A stretch of DNA of 64,000 bases from Rotaria macrura (taxonomy: Eukaryota > Rotifera > Eurotatoria > Philodinida > Philodinidae). Of this stretch, positions 22,899-34,257 are shown piece by piece; position 1 is the stretch's first letter; the number at the start of each line of letters is the position of its first letter. The position numbers were made by a program, and so were the translations under genes. The notes beneath the pieces were generated by a model, which was given only the letters and a program-made list of their open reading frames with translations, did no database searches and had not been told where the DNA came from. Location: assembly GCA_900239685.1 (NCBI GenBank), contig OENT01000002.1, positions 372,001 to 436,000 of the forward strand, in the 5' to 3' direction.

Positions 22899-25888
22899 AT
22901 GTTTTTCTTTGGAAACAAATTCTATATTATTTTTATATCAATATGGATAATTGGTCTTTATTTTTTCACGACAACCTTTCAATTTACCTCCAATAATGAT
23001 AAAACTTCAACTGATCGAACAGAAGCCTTGCAGAATGAAATCGTATCACTACGACAAAAAATTATTCAATTACAATCAGTAGATAACGATAAAGTGCAAG
23101 CACAAAGGTATTTATTCATATTCTAATAATTTGATGAAGTTGTCAGTGTAATCCAAGTGAAAATGAAGTGTAAAATATCATGTAACAGTTATCCGTCTCG
23201 TATTATATAGAAATCAGTTTATTTGATTTCGCCAGGAATATATTTATGTCTTCGTTTCTATCTTTAGAATTTTGCACAGCTATCATAAGAGAGTATCGGA
23301 TAGATTATAATGAGTTTATACTAATATACGGTATGTGATGATCTATGATTCCCGACTGTAATAGGCATTACAGTTCACACAATTCTATTTACAATCTATT
23401 TGATTATGTTGTACTAATTTTTTAAAATTTTATTCACGTTGGTTAAAGTATTTGAATATCGATTTCTTTTTTTTTTATTTTTGTTTAATAACAGTTTTCG
23501 ATGTCAAGAAGTCAAAGATGAACTTGTTCGTCTCAAACGTCAATTAATGAAAAACAGTACTCATACGAAATGTTCACCACGTATGTATATGATAGTCATT
23601 GATGTCAGCCGATATATTTCTAATTGATTTTCTAGATGAACCTTCGTTAGAATATGAACAATTAAGACGAAAAATTGAAATTCAAGCACGTGAATTATCT
23701 TATTTTACCAATGATCAATTGGATAAATTCACGAAAAAATTGCCTGATGATGATCAATTAAAATGGAAAAACGTCATTGAACGTTTTGGTGATCAAAGTA
23801 GGTCTGTTTTCATAGCACTAATAAAAAACAATGTAGAATAAAATAAATAAATTGATTATTCTGATCTCATAAATCAATCGATTTACGTTTATTTTTTCAG
23901 GGTACTTTTGGCTTCAATCCGAAATTTGACCGATGTTGATGGATATCAATCATGGCGTGAACGTGAACATGAAAATCTATCAAAGTTAATTCAAAAACGA
24001 TTAGACTATTTACAAAATCCAGTCAAACCTTGTACAGAAGTTAAAAGATTCAGATGCAATATTAATAAAGGTTGCGGTTATGGCTGTGAAGTTCATCATG
24101 CTATGCACTGCTTTCATATTGCCTATGCACTTGGAAGACCAATGATTCTCTTGTCAGGTGGGAGTTCTTTTTCTTCTCAGAGTAAAATAGTGATTTTGCT
24201 TTTAAATACATATTTATACTTGAGATTTTAAAAACTGTTCCACTATAGAAAAATATCGTGAATAACTCTATGTTTCTGTTTATGGAAGATAAAGAACTTT
24301 GAATAAATTTAGCGTTTAATTGACATGATGGAAAAAAAATCATACGTAGTATCATTATATCGATTTCAAGTTTATCTTTTCTCTAATAAATTTACAGACG
24401 GGTGGCGATATAATCCTGGTGGCTTCGATGAAATATTTCTACCTCTTAGTCGTAACTGTAACAAATCTATGGCTTCTGGTGCATCATCGTGGGGTAAGCT
24501 TAAGTTTATTGGAATAGAAAAAAAAACCGTAAGATTCTCATTTAGGTAGTTACGAAGCAGCTGATCTTGTGAAAATTCCACTTATTGATGATATCTATCC
24601 ACGAAAAGATTTTATGCCAATGGCGATTCCTGAAGATATATCTCAACGACTTATTCGTCTTCATGGTAATCCATTTGTTTGGTTTACTGGACAATTGATG
24701 AAATATTTACTGAGACCTCAACCATGGTTAATCAAGTTCATCGAAGAAAAATATGATGCAATACATTTTGATACACCCATTGTTGGGTAATCACTGACAA
24801 AAAGCAAACATCTATTTGATGAATTATTCTTTATTGTACATTGCTTTTCTATTTCGTTTTGTTTATATTCAAGAATTCATGTCAGAAGAACAGATAAAGT
24901 TGGTAGCGAAGCTGCATTTCATGATATATCAGAGTATATGAAATACGTCGAAGACTATTACATGACATATCAATATCAAAATCCGAACTACAAATTTACA
25001 AAACGTGTTTATTTGGCGACTGATGGTACGACAGTTTTTGATGATGCTCGTAACAAGTATGAGCTCGTATTTGTTCGTTTTCTTCTTTTCTAAACGATGT
25101 TCGTTTTATTTTTTGCTTGATACAACAGATATCCCGATTATGTATTTTATGGTGACACGGCAGTAGTACAGTCTGCTCAACTTAATTCAAGATATGGAAC
25201 AAACTCACTGAAAGGCGTTCTACTTGATATTCATTTTCTTTCTTTATGCGACTATCTCGTTTGCACTTTTTCATCACAGGTAAAATGATTAGATTAAAAA
25301 CAACGATTAGATATTTATGCGGAGAAAAAATTTTCTAAACACTAAATAATTGAAACACTTGAAAACAAAATAACATAGAGAATATGAAATCATAGCGTAA
25401 TCAGAGTCATTGAACTTCGATCATTCATCCGATGTTAACTAGAATAGAAGAAATGAAAATCACAGAATGAACTATAGAAAACTGACAGAAGAAAAAGAAA
25501 ACAAATTTCGAATATGATTTATTCTTTGCATTAGAAAGTATAAGTCTAAATTTAGATTTGTCGGGTTGCATATGAAGCTATGCAACAGCGAGTTGTTGAT
25601 GGTGCGTGGCGTGTACAATCTCTTGATGACGTGTATTATTTCGGTGGTCAAAATCCACACAATCAACGAGCAATCATAGCTCATAAGAACTTTTGGCCTA
25701 ATGAATTTAGTTTTGAACGTGGTGACATTATTGGTACAGAAGGTAATCATTGGGACGGTTTCTCGAAAGGAACCGATAAAACAAATGGTCTATCGGGTCT
25801 TTATCCATCGTATAAAACAGAAGAGATTGTTAACATGGCAAAAATGTATACATATTCTGAAATAACGATTGAGAATGATAACTACTGA
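22899..25888 (+). CDS. FUT8: Alpha-(1,6)-fucosyltransferase (FUT8 ortholog)
   Basis: Nine exons (22899-23107, 23495-23580, 23636-23801, 23901-24157, 24398-24493, 24546-24786, 24874-25056, 25129-25279, 25556-25888) encode 573 aa, close to the 575 aa of human FUT8. Order: short cytosolic tail, one membrane anchor (about residues 7-27, type II Golgi topology), coiled-coil stem, GT23 catalytic domain, and C-terminal SH3-like domain. Key motifs are [20 protein letters not shown], the donor-binding [17 protein letters not shown] with both Arg, [35 protein letters not shown] and the SH3 segment [24 protein letters not shown]. Role: core fucosylation of the innermost GlcNAc of N-glycans from GDP-fucose. 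Intron 3 uses an uncommon GTCTGT donor. No missing key residue was seen. A polyadenylation signal follows at 26142. Confidence 0.96.
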
Positions 25889-26141
25889 TTCTTGTGAGAA
25901 TAGATTCGGTTTAGTATCAGTTTATTATGCATGAAGATTCAGGTGAATATTTTTTTTATATTGTTTACTTGTTGATTCGCATTCCCATAGCTTGTTTTGT
26001 ATTCTCATGTATAAAAATCAGTTGGTTGAATAGTATTGAGTTCTTTACAACTACACTGCTTCTTTCTACGCATTCTGTTTTATTGTTGTATTTTATCTGT
26101 TTAATTGTTATTTTTTTTTCTTCTGTAGACTCTTGTATTTG

Positions 26142-26147
26142 AATAAA
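26142..26147 (+). terminator. Polyadenylation signal of FUT8
   Basis: AATAAA lies about 250 nt after the FUT8 stop, following a T-rich tract; the first canonical hexamer I noticed downstream of the stop. Confidence 0.45.
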
Positions 26148-27330
26148 GTTTGTGACTAGGTATACGTTTTACTGTATCTAGGATTTTGACAGTTGAATCA
26201 AACGATAAGAATCATATAATTCAATGACAATATTCAGATCTTTCAAATCAATAGTAGTACATAACATGAGTTATGAACTTTCTCATTGAATGTGAACACA
26301 CAAAATGACAACTTGTCGCTCTGAAACAGAAAAATATTTTCGAACACACCCTGGATCTCAAAAGGATCGCTTGACATTAAAAATAAAAATAAAAACGATT
26401 ACGAACAAAAATATATTTAGCGGCGAAGGAATCAATACACATCTATCTTAATTAAATTGTTTCACTAGTTTATTCTCTTTTGAATTCGAATTTTATTTTT
26501 TACAAATGACGAATAAAAAATGTTTGATGCTTCATATTATAATTGTTCTCGAAAATGAGCTTACTGTTTTTTTATATAGCATGCATTGCAGAAAAGTGAA
26601 GCATGGGAAAAATATGCGTACTTTTTTCTAATGGTAATAGCAACAAAAGAAAAAGAAGTAACTTGATGTTTCTAAATTTTGTTTCGATTCTAACTACTCT
26701 CCGTGATGAACAACAGTAATCGAATTCGATTGGATTGAAGAATATACTTTTATTTGCAAAGAACTTAATTACAAAAGTAATGCAAAATATTCCATAAAAC
26801 TAAAGCGTACTATATAGCACAACTAAGTCTGCACGAGTCGATAAAATTCTATATCCTTTGTTTGAAAGTAGTCTCCATCAGTAAAAGTTAATGCACCTTT
26901 GTTTGCTGTGTCCTTGTATGAATGAGGAAAGTGGAAAAACTGTGTCTATTTTTGTGACTGCCACTACGAACATACATGTCGCAGCCGTCACCAAAGATTG
27001 AACAACAATGATTCTCATCATAGATTGAGTAGTCTTCAAATAGAATTGAATACTAAGTGGGAGGAATCTCATATGTGTTGGTTAATGTAAATAAAAATGG
27101 ATTGTTAGAGTCGCGAACATAACCTTCTATTGGATGTCAAGAGATAGATTTATATCCACCGAACAGATAGCCACCATCTACCAATTGAATGATAGTCATG
27201 GTTGGACCTTGATCATCACAGCATCGATGAAAATCAAAATAGGAAAATCCATATTGGTAGCTCTACATACGTATAGAACGAAAGAGACAAGCAGTGCCAC
27301 TGATGTTATGTGACAAAACGATGAAAAAGT
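26148..27330. other. intergenic, no gene seen
   Basis: AT-rich. Minus-strand open frames at 26878-27072 and 27196-27387 look like chance; the second runs through the tRNA-like relic. Sequence 27100-27330 could be the body of a tRNA-derived SINE, but I cannot define an end. Confidence 0.4.
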
Positions 27331-27402
27331 GACCTTCGTGGGAATCGAATTCACACCTCCTGCTATCCGGGCAGTTTTCCTAGCCAACTAGACTAGAAGG
27401 CG
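27331..27402 (-). pseudogene. tRNA-like relic (pseudo-tRNA or SINE head)
   Basis: Read on the minus strand the 72 bases have tRNA length and order. The acceptor arms CGCCTTC / GAAGGTC pair at five positions plus one wobble. A good A box (TAGTCTAGTTGG) gives a D arm, the anticodon stem is CTGC/GCAG, and a B-box-like AATTCGATTCC is followed by CCCAC. Defects: the T stem has two G-to-A-type mismatches (GTGAA against CCCAC), and loop CCGGATA lacks the universal T33, so the nominal anticodon GGA is not trustworthy. Probably a dead tRNA or the head of a SINE. Confidence 0.5.
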
Positions 27403-27579
27403 AATCTTAATCATTGTTTAGCGTTAGTGTGATTCAACACTCACGCTGACACATCGTGTTGCTTTGTACAACAAACAAGACCATTTTTGTCATTGTTTCC
27501 CATGGAATTGATTTAATATGATTTGATGTTCACCTGATAACAGTGCTCACACACAAACGAATAAATCAGGGTCACGTAG

Positions 27580-27912
27580 TCAGATCTTGAAATTGAATGG
27601 ATTTGTGTTCCAAATAAATGAGTAAGACTTTTCGGATTGTTCCCACTGTTGTCGATATTCTTTGCTACTGTTTTTGATGCTTTCAATTTGTTCGAATGAA
27701 GTATCGCCTTCATCAATCAACTCTTTAAAATCTAGACCAAGTTGATGGAGTTTCTTCATGTGTTGATCTATCTTTTTACCTATACAGATTTTGCTTTGAT
27801 TCTTTTTCTCTTGATAAATTTCCTCGATATATCGATGGCTTTCGTCGCGCCATCGTACAATCTGTTTAAAAACATCGTGAGTTTCATCGTATTGTTTGAT
27901 ATTATCAATCAT
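27580..27912 (-). CDS. Coiled-coil ORF, possible fragment of a TRIM/B-box-like gene
   Basis: A 110-codon frame with strongly coding-like, charged heptad composition: FKQIVRWRDESHRYIEEIYQ, GKKIDQHMKKLHQLGLDF, then SIKNSSKEYRQQWEQSEKS. This resembles the coiled coil that follows B-box zinc fingers in TRIM-like proteins. No RING, B-box or NHL part is visible, and a foldback element lies about 90 bases upstream of its start. It may be a small intronless gene, an exon of a larger one, or a fragment. Family uncertain. Confidence 0.4.
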   Translation of the reverse strand: MIDNIKQYDETHDVFKQIVRWRDESHRYIEEIYQEKKNQSKICIGKKIDQHMKKLHQLGLDFKELIDEGDTSFEQIESIKNSSKEYRQQWEQSEKSYSFIWNTNPFNFKI

Positions 27913-28004
27913 TAGATTTATTTTATCGAACTAAGTGATGCGTTCGGCGTCATTTAATTTCACATGTTCAATTTAGTGCTTAGTACAGACTTGACTTTGA
28001 CAAT

Positions 28005-28359
28005 GGCTACCCAGGTCGACGATTACGGACTTCGTATACGGCTGTAAACGACCGTATACGCTCCCCCACACGACCGTAAACGGTTGTATTTTAGCGTTTT
28101 ATATGGTCCAGTATTACGGTCGTATATCGCCGTATCGTATACGGGCAAATACGATCGTATACGGAGAAATACGGTGGAAAACGGAAACCGTTTACGGATT
28201 CTGTATGCGAGGACCGTAAACGATCGTTTTTCTCTCCGTATATCGTCGTATTTCCCCGTATACGACACGGAGATATACGATCGTAATACTGGACCATGTA
28301 TTTTGCCGTATTCCTCCTTATACGGCCGTTTACGGCCGTGCTTATTCGACCTGGGTGCC
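28005..28359. mobile_element. 355-bp foldback element of CGTATACG-like units
   Basis: Terminal inverted repeats read GGCTACCCAGGTCGA (left) and, as complement of the right end, GGCACCCAGGTCGA. The interior is a long imperfect palindrome centred near 28180. Arms of about 60 nt, starting TCCAGTATTACG at 28111 and complementary to sequence ending at 28292, match at roughly 85-90% by eye. Almost the whole interior is degenerate CGTATACGG, CGATCGTATACGG and CGTAAACGG words, much GC-richer than its surroundings. The two long open frames here, one per strand, mirror each other because of the palindrome and are not genes. No transposase; a clear target-site duplication was not found. Confidence 0.7.
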
Positions 28360-28486
28360 TAATTCATCCTCCAAGATATTTCATTGTACTTCGATTATGC
28401 CTCCTTGTACTTGAAAAAATTTTGAAGTAGATAAAGTAAAGCTTTTCCTACTTGCGTTGCCTCAATCTAATTTTATCTTATGTATT

Positions 28487-28577
28487 CCATGTGTATCCCT
28501 GTATCCCCGGTACCATGTGTATCCCTGTATCCCCGGTACCATGTGTATCCCTGTATCCCCGGTACCATGTGTATCCC
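28487..28577 (+). repeat. 26-bp minisatellite, 3.5 copies
   Basis: Three perfect head-to-tail copies of a 26-bp unit (begins CCATGTGTATCC, ends CCCCGGTA) plus a 13-nt partial copy. It is followed at once by GATCGTATACGGG, a word shared with the foldback element 130 bases upstream. Confidence 0.9.
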
Positions 28578-31026
28578 GATCGTATACGGGATAGATGGGA
28601 TCCGTTTTTCTTCCTTGATCGAAATGCTTATTGTGGTTTCTTATCTACTTTGACCTTTTCTTGTAATATAGATTGAAAGTTCTATTCGAAATTGTTGAAA
28701 AGATGAGATCAGTAATTGGAATACGTTTTTATGCTTAACAATACAGTTATGTCTCAAGAATAATTCATAATGATACAGATACGAAGATAGTTCAGTGACT
28801 TCTGTTCATCTTTTCTTTCGCACTCGCAGATGATTCAGACCGAGTAAAAATCCATAATCTAGACTAATTAAATGGTTACGTATTAATGCATTTTTTATAG
28901 ATGGTTAAAATTGGCAGTATTTTTTGCCAAATACAAAAGAAAACCACACGTGTGTGTCATTCATTTCTCTAGAAAGAGATAGATGTTAGAAACGAATATT
29001 TGTGCAACGCTAGCGTTGTCAAGGGACAATGAACTTTAGAAGGTGCCGTTTTTTTATAGAAGCTAACTACACCATCTTGATCTTCTAAAGTGATTCAATC
29101 AATATGTATAGTGATCAAGTTTTATTACTGAAATTTCGATGGATGAGTACACTGCTTACAATCCTAATCTGTCAAGTTTCAACTAGGCATGATAGCTGGT
29201 AATTGTGTTAGCCATAATTTTTTATAAGTAATTTCATTATATTAAGTTGTGTCTAGTGCATTAATTATTGTAACGTAGAAAAAATCATCCTTCAACAAGT
29301 GTTAAAAGGACAAATACATGTCGTGTCATAAGAACATGAAAATAAAATAATTCGAAATAGCTTGATTAGCTAAGATTATTAGAAAGCAATAAGTTAGTAA
29401 CACGTACGAAAATAATAATATTGTTTCTCTTCTATAAGGCGCGTTCAGTCCAATACAATTAATATCAAGGCTTTTTATTCGATTTGGTAGCTAATTAAAA
29501 GGTACCTGTGCATAGATGTAGTTGAGTTTCATATCAAGCAATGACACGCGAAACAAGTTCACACATTCGAAGAAATGCTCCGTGAAAAATACATCAATAA
29601 CATGACGAACTTTTCGATTGATATCAATAGGAAGGTTTTTGTATCATGTTCTAAAGTTAGCAGACACGTCACTTTTATACAAGATCGTTTTTACTACAGT
29701 AATTAAACGTATGCCGTGAAAAAATTCCATGTCGCTTCTGTCTCGAACAGTCGCAAGGATTAACATAAAAATCGGTGAGTTATATTGGTAGAAATGTTTT
29801 TCAATATTTATCCTATGATAATAAATCATTTTTGTCATCAACCTAAACGCTTAGTTAAATATACAGGTACCCAGATGATTATTTATTTGATATTATAATC
29901 TGTGTGACATCATTTCTCATATAACTATTAATTTTCAGGACTCATTTTTGAATATGATCATTCAATGTTACAGAAGTTGGACATAATCGCTAGTTTTCCT
30001 GAATTATTTTAAAAATGGATCGATTTTTATACACAATCTTCTATATGTAAACATCAAGTCACGTTTGACAAAAACGAGACATGAAACAAGATAGAAAAGT
30101 TTGTGAGAACATTCTGTAGAGCAAACGTTACAACATATAAATAAAAGTACCTGCAGGAAAGAAACAGTTGTTGTTGTTGTTGTTGTTTGAAGTAATTATA
30201 ATATTGAATAACGAAACTGAATCTGCTTTTAGAATCTAACTATAATATCGTGTTTTTATTGTGAGAAGCATGTCCTTGATATCAAATTCAATATCAATTT
30301 GCAAATTTGCTTAACAATTGGATGTTCCAATGCTGGAGTAATTGCCGTTTCAATATTGAAGTAACTACTTTCGTTTACTGATACACTCAATGTTAGATTT
30401 TATCAATCACTATTACATTAGAAATATATATATATATATATATAGATGATATTACAATCGAACTGTTTTATATATTGAAAACAAGAACATTTCAAATCAG
30501 ATTCTAAAAGTTTTGAAGAAAACTTTGTAGGATTCACTCGGTAGTTTGCAAGAAAATCTTATGATATTGAACTAAAAGGTTATCAACAATCAGTAATGAT
30601 GTTATACAACTGAAATTTGAACATTTTTCCATGATGTACTGAATTGATGACATTTTATTTGTACTATACTCTAAATGTCAAGTGAAACCATGATAATAAA
30701 CAGATGCATATGTGTACCTAACTCAATGGAATGTCCTCAATTAAAAATTCCGATCAATGACAATCTGTTTGAAGAATTTACATGAAACGAAATTTCATTC
30801 AAAAAATTCTTCTATATCTGAAGTTCATCCTAACTTGTTTTTTTCAAGTCATGGAAAACCTCATATAACTAATCATTTTATCTCAGCATTTTATAGAAAA
30901 AACGTCCGTTTTCATCATTAAAATTTTTATTCTTAAATAACTAATTCATCGACGTTATAATGTCCAACGCAAAAACTTTCGTATTTAAAAGAGAATCGTA
31001 TAAATACACTTCATCGACAACATATA
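28578..31026. other. intergenic, no gene seen
   Basis: About 2.4 kb of AT-rich sequence. It contains a short (TTG)n run near 30170-30189 and an (AT)n run near 30427-30443. No coding-like frame is supported. Confidence 0.5.
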
Positions 31027-31713
31027 CAGTGTGTAAAATAATTATTCGGACACGTTTATTTTCATTCTTCTTTTCTGCTTCCGTAAAAGCTATAAAGAAT
31101 CTAAAAAGTGATTCAAGTAGAGAAAATTGTTTCGACGAGAATATAAGGGCATAAAAATTATATTCGGATTTTTAACGATAGGGTCTCTAGAAAACCAAAA
31201 CCCTAAATTTTCTGAAACTCGAACGTGCAAATATAACTTTGTTTAAATTACATAGAAACATAGAGCAAACAATCCTCAGCAAAATGAAATATCTCCGAGG
31301 TCTCTGCGACATTTTGTTGCTGAGTTAAAGCAATCTTACCGAAGACCAAATAGTCGTTTTTCTATCATTTGTAAGAAAAGAAAAACATTTTTGGAGTAAA
31401 ATTGAGGTGCTGTATCTCAACCAAAAAATGTTGCAGAGACATCGGAGACGTCTCATTTTGCTGAGGATTGTTTGCTCTATGTTTCTATGTAATTTAAACA
31501 AAGTTATATTTGCACGTTCGAGTTTCAGAAAATTTAGGGTTTTGGTTTTCTAGAGACCATATCGTTAAAAATCCGAGTATAATTTTTATGCCCTTATATT
31601 CTTGTCGAAACAATTTTCTTTACTTGAATCACTTTTTAGATTCTTTATAGCTTTTACGGAAGCAGAAAAGAAGAATGAAAATAAACGTGTCCGAATAATT
31701 ATTTTACATACTG
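31027..31713. mobile_element. 687-bp palindromic MITE, Tc1/mariner type
   Basis: Two arms of about 300 bp (31027-31325 and 31415-31713) are inverted copies, near-identical by eye, around a roughly 90-bp loop. The ends read CAGTGTGTAAAATAATTATT and, complement of the right end, CAGTATGTAAAATAATTATT. Each is flanked by TA (31025-31026, 31714-31715), the target duplication expected for Tc1/mariner-type transposition, and CAGT starts are common in that superfamily. No transposase frame is present, so it is non-autonomous and would need a transposase encoded elsewhere. High arm identity suggests a young insertion or arm homogenisation. Confidence 0.85.
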
Positions 31714-32539
31714 TACATCACATATGTTTATACGAACTGTAGATAATGTCAAATAATTTTTTTCATGTCATAAAAAAGCAACACCTGTAATTTTGCAACA
31801 AACATAAATTACGTATTATACATTTTGCATGACATCAACAAGAACAAATTTAAAGCAAACTAATCTCATCAGTATGAAAGCCACTAATTAGTAGATAATG
31901 ATTTCGAAAACAAGCAAATATAATAAATTTGTTTTCTTTCACGTTTTCGCCATCGTAGAAAACTTAAAAACAACTGTAGGCATTCCTTTATCAATCAAAC
32001 AAGATTCAAAACAAAACTTTTGATCTTTTTTTACAAGAATAACACATATTCTTCATTTATTTTTTTTTGTTTGTAATCATTTTTTTGACAGTATTTTTTG
32101 AATATTTTTCTGAACACGAAGAAAAAAAAAGAAGTTTGTAAGTATCACGTTTAAATTTTTCACACTTATCGAAGTTTCCCGATCGTATCAACCGTATCAT
32201 CAATGACCAACGATTGAAATCTTGTCAAATAAATGGCACAGGACACAGAAACAGAAAACTTGATAAAATTTAAGTGATGACACAAAGATCTCACTTCATG
32301 TGTCAAAGAGAAATCGAAAAAAGGAAAACAACAAGACGCATTGACAAATAGATATATGTTGATAGAAGTATAGGTTTTTGATTGATTGCATACTCGCACG
32401 AGCCACCGTTGAAGATATTTAAGAAGGGAATAGATATAAAAATAACACATCTAGACTCATCTTACAAGCATATATTGAAAGAAAATAGAAGTTTTTTTAT
32501 GTTGTTTTGAAATGAATTGAAAAAATAATATTTATTAGT
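31714..32539. other. intergenic, no gene seen
   Basis: AT-rich gap between the MITE and the 3' end of the proline-rich gene. The minus-strand frame 32166-32450 is not supported by family or splice context. Confidence 0.45.
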
Positions 32540-33317
32540 CTATTGTGATGTAAGACCCATATTGTTTAAGGTTCTCTCGACGGTCGCCTTATCAGGAGCA
32601 TTACGCACTTGAATGTTGGGTGGCGGTACAGGAATAGGTGGTAGTACTTTGGTCAACAAAGTTGTCTAAACGGAAACAAGAATAAATGTAGATTTAGTTT
32701 TTTTTCAAAAGAGAATAATGCTATTCACAGGTATTTGTTTTGGTCGTCGAGGTGGAGCTTCACGAATAACTAATGGTGCTTGTTCTGGTGGCGGTGGTGG
32801 TTGTATGCGAACAAAAAGTGGTGGAGGAGCTGGTGCTTGAGGTGGACGAACCTTGAAAATTTATACCAGCGTATGAAAGATGACAAGTTATTCTTTCTTT
32901 TCAAATCCTTACTTCTTTTATGATAACTGGACCAGGAGCTGGTGGTGCTGGAGGTTTATAGTAAGCTAAATTAATTTTTTGTACGTATGTGACTGGTTTT
33001 GATTTCTTTTGGATGACAACTGGATTGGGATCATGAAAGAATTTATCGTTGCCTGGTGTCTTCAAGGGACCAAATACTTGAACGAAACCACCGCCGGGTG
33101 TTGCAAATTGTAATGATGGATTATTAGCAAGACCGAATTGTGATGGTGTAATTTTTTGTGTGACATCACCGTTCATTACACTAGCAACGGGATCATTGAA
33201 TGTTGTACTGGTGTATTGCGTTGGTGTTGCAAGTGGTGCTGGTTTTTGAGCAAGATTGAGCATCTCTTGAAGCTGAAGGGTAGGATACACATGTCCAACA
33301 CGATCAATGGCAACCAT
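32540..33317 (-). CDS. Proline-rich protein, family not recognised
   Basis: Three exons (33317-32913, 32851-32729, 32665-32540) joined in phase 0 across two ~62-nt introns give 217 aa. The N-terminal 90 residues are Thr/Ser/Gln/Pro-rich without signal peptide or membrane segment. From about residue 100 the chain turns strongly proline-rich with repeated short themes: YYKPPAPPAPGPVIIKEVRP, PQAPAPPPLFVRIQPPPPPE, then APLVIREAPPRRPKQIP and LTKVLPPIPVPPPNIQVR. The alternation of Pro clusters with (V/I)I(K/R)E-type strands suggests a structural or cytoskeletal repeat protein, which is inference. A TATA-like box lies about 104 nt upstream of the start. The call as a real gene is strong because composition, splice sites and frame agree; the function is open. 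Confidence 0.75.
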
Positions 33318-33420
33318 GATTAAATTTAATTAAGATGGAGAATAAAAATAAACAAAAAAATAAAGGAACTATAAACCAACCAGCTTCGAAAAAAAGCGTC
33401 TATACTTTGGGAAGCATCGC

Positions 33421-33428
33421 TTTTTATA
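33421..33428 (-). promoter_or_regulatory. TATA-like box of the proline-rich gene
   Basis: On the minus strand TATAAAAA followed by GCG lies about 104 nt upstream of the ATG at 33317, within ordinary distance for a TATA box plus 5' UTR. Confidence 0.4.
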
Positions 33429-34257
33429 CTCCCTTTAGATAATCGAATATTCTCGAGGCAAAAAAAAACGATGATAGTGGCCCTCCTTTTTTCCTCTCAA
33501 GGTTGTTAATATCTATAACTATACTGTTAATTGATGGGTATCTGTTCGTCGTAAGTATTCATACACAAAAAAACCTCATTTTGTCCTTTTTTCTTTCTTT
33601 CTTCACCGCTTGTGTACATCCTTCACCTAATATATTAATCATTCCTTACAAGAGTTAACCCGATGTTTACTCATCCGTAACCACTACATAGAATCAGCCA
33701 TAACATCACCATGTTTTAGATAAAGGCTGAAAAAAAAGAGGAAAAAAAGAAGAAAAATAAAAACACTAATTCAGTTCTTGACGTCAACAATAGTTTTGAT
33801 TTTTTCTTTTTTTGTCTGTGTTAACGATTCAAAGAAACAACATAGATCGTAAATGTTTTACCTCTTGTTTTATTAGGATAATAAGCAGCCTTGATCGAGT
33901 GTGAATAATCGAAAATAAGACGACGCATTATGCTTGTTTAATAAACAAAACATACGATTATACTACGAATCACAATCATAAAACTTCTATTTATTCAAGT
34001 ACATGCAAATAAATTTTATTTTTCCCTATAAAAAAAAGAATTGCGTTACAGTTCATCGCTTCTATAAAAAAAGGAGAAAAAACGATCGATGATATTTTTA
34101 AAAAAAACCAATCCTCATCAACAGCATATTTTTTTTTGTTGCATGTTTTTCTTCATTAACAATGTAGAAGAAACAGATCTAATTGCGACGGAAAAAATAA
34201 AATTTTCAGATAAGAGTATCACAGGTAGTATGTGATGATGAAAAAAGAAATGTTAAT
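33429..34257. other. gap between MMP and proline-rich genes
   Basis: AT-rich sequence holding the MMP 3' UTR and the upstream region of the proline-rich gene; poly-A and poly-T runs, no further gene seen. Confidence 0.45.

Noticed and set aside
28023-28362. Overlapping 68-92 codon frames on both strands
   Set aside because: They mirror each other because the region is a palindrome of CGTATACG-like words; composition (Tyr, Arg, Ser repeats) follows the repeat, not a protein.
28487-28577. CRISPR-like array
   Set aside because: Units are contiguous 26-bp tandem copies without spacers, in a eukaryotic context; it is a minisatellite.
34201-34257. C-terminal hydrophobic tail / GPI signal on the MMP
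   Set aside because: A first reading ran past the true stop; careful reading gives TGA at 34260-34258, so the protein ends NSY without an anchor.
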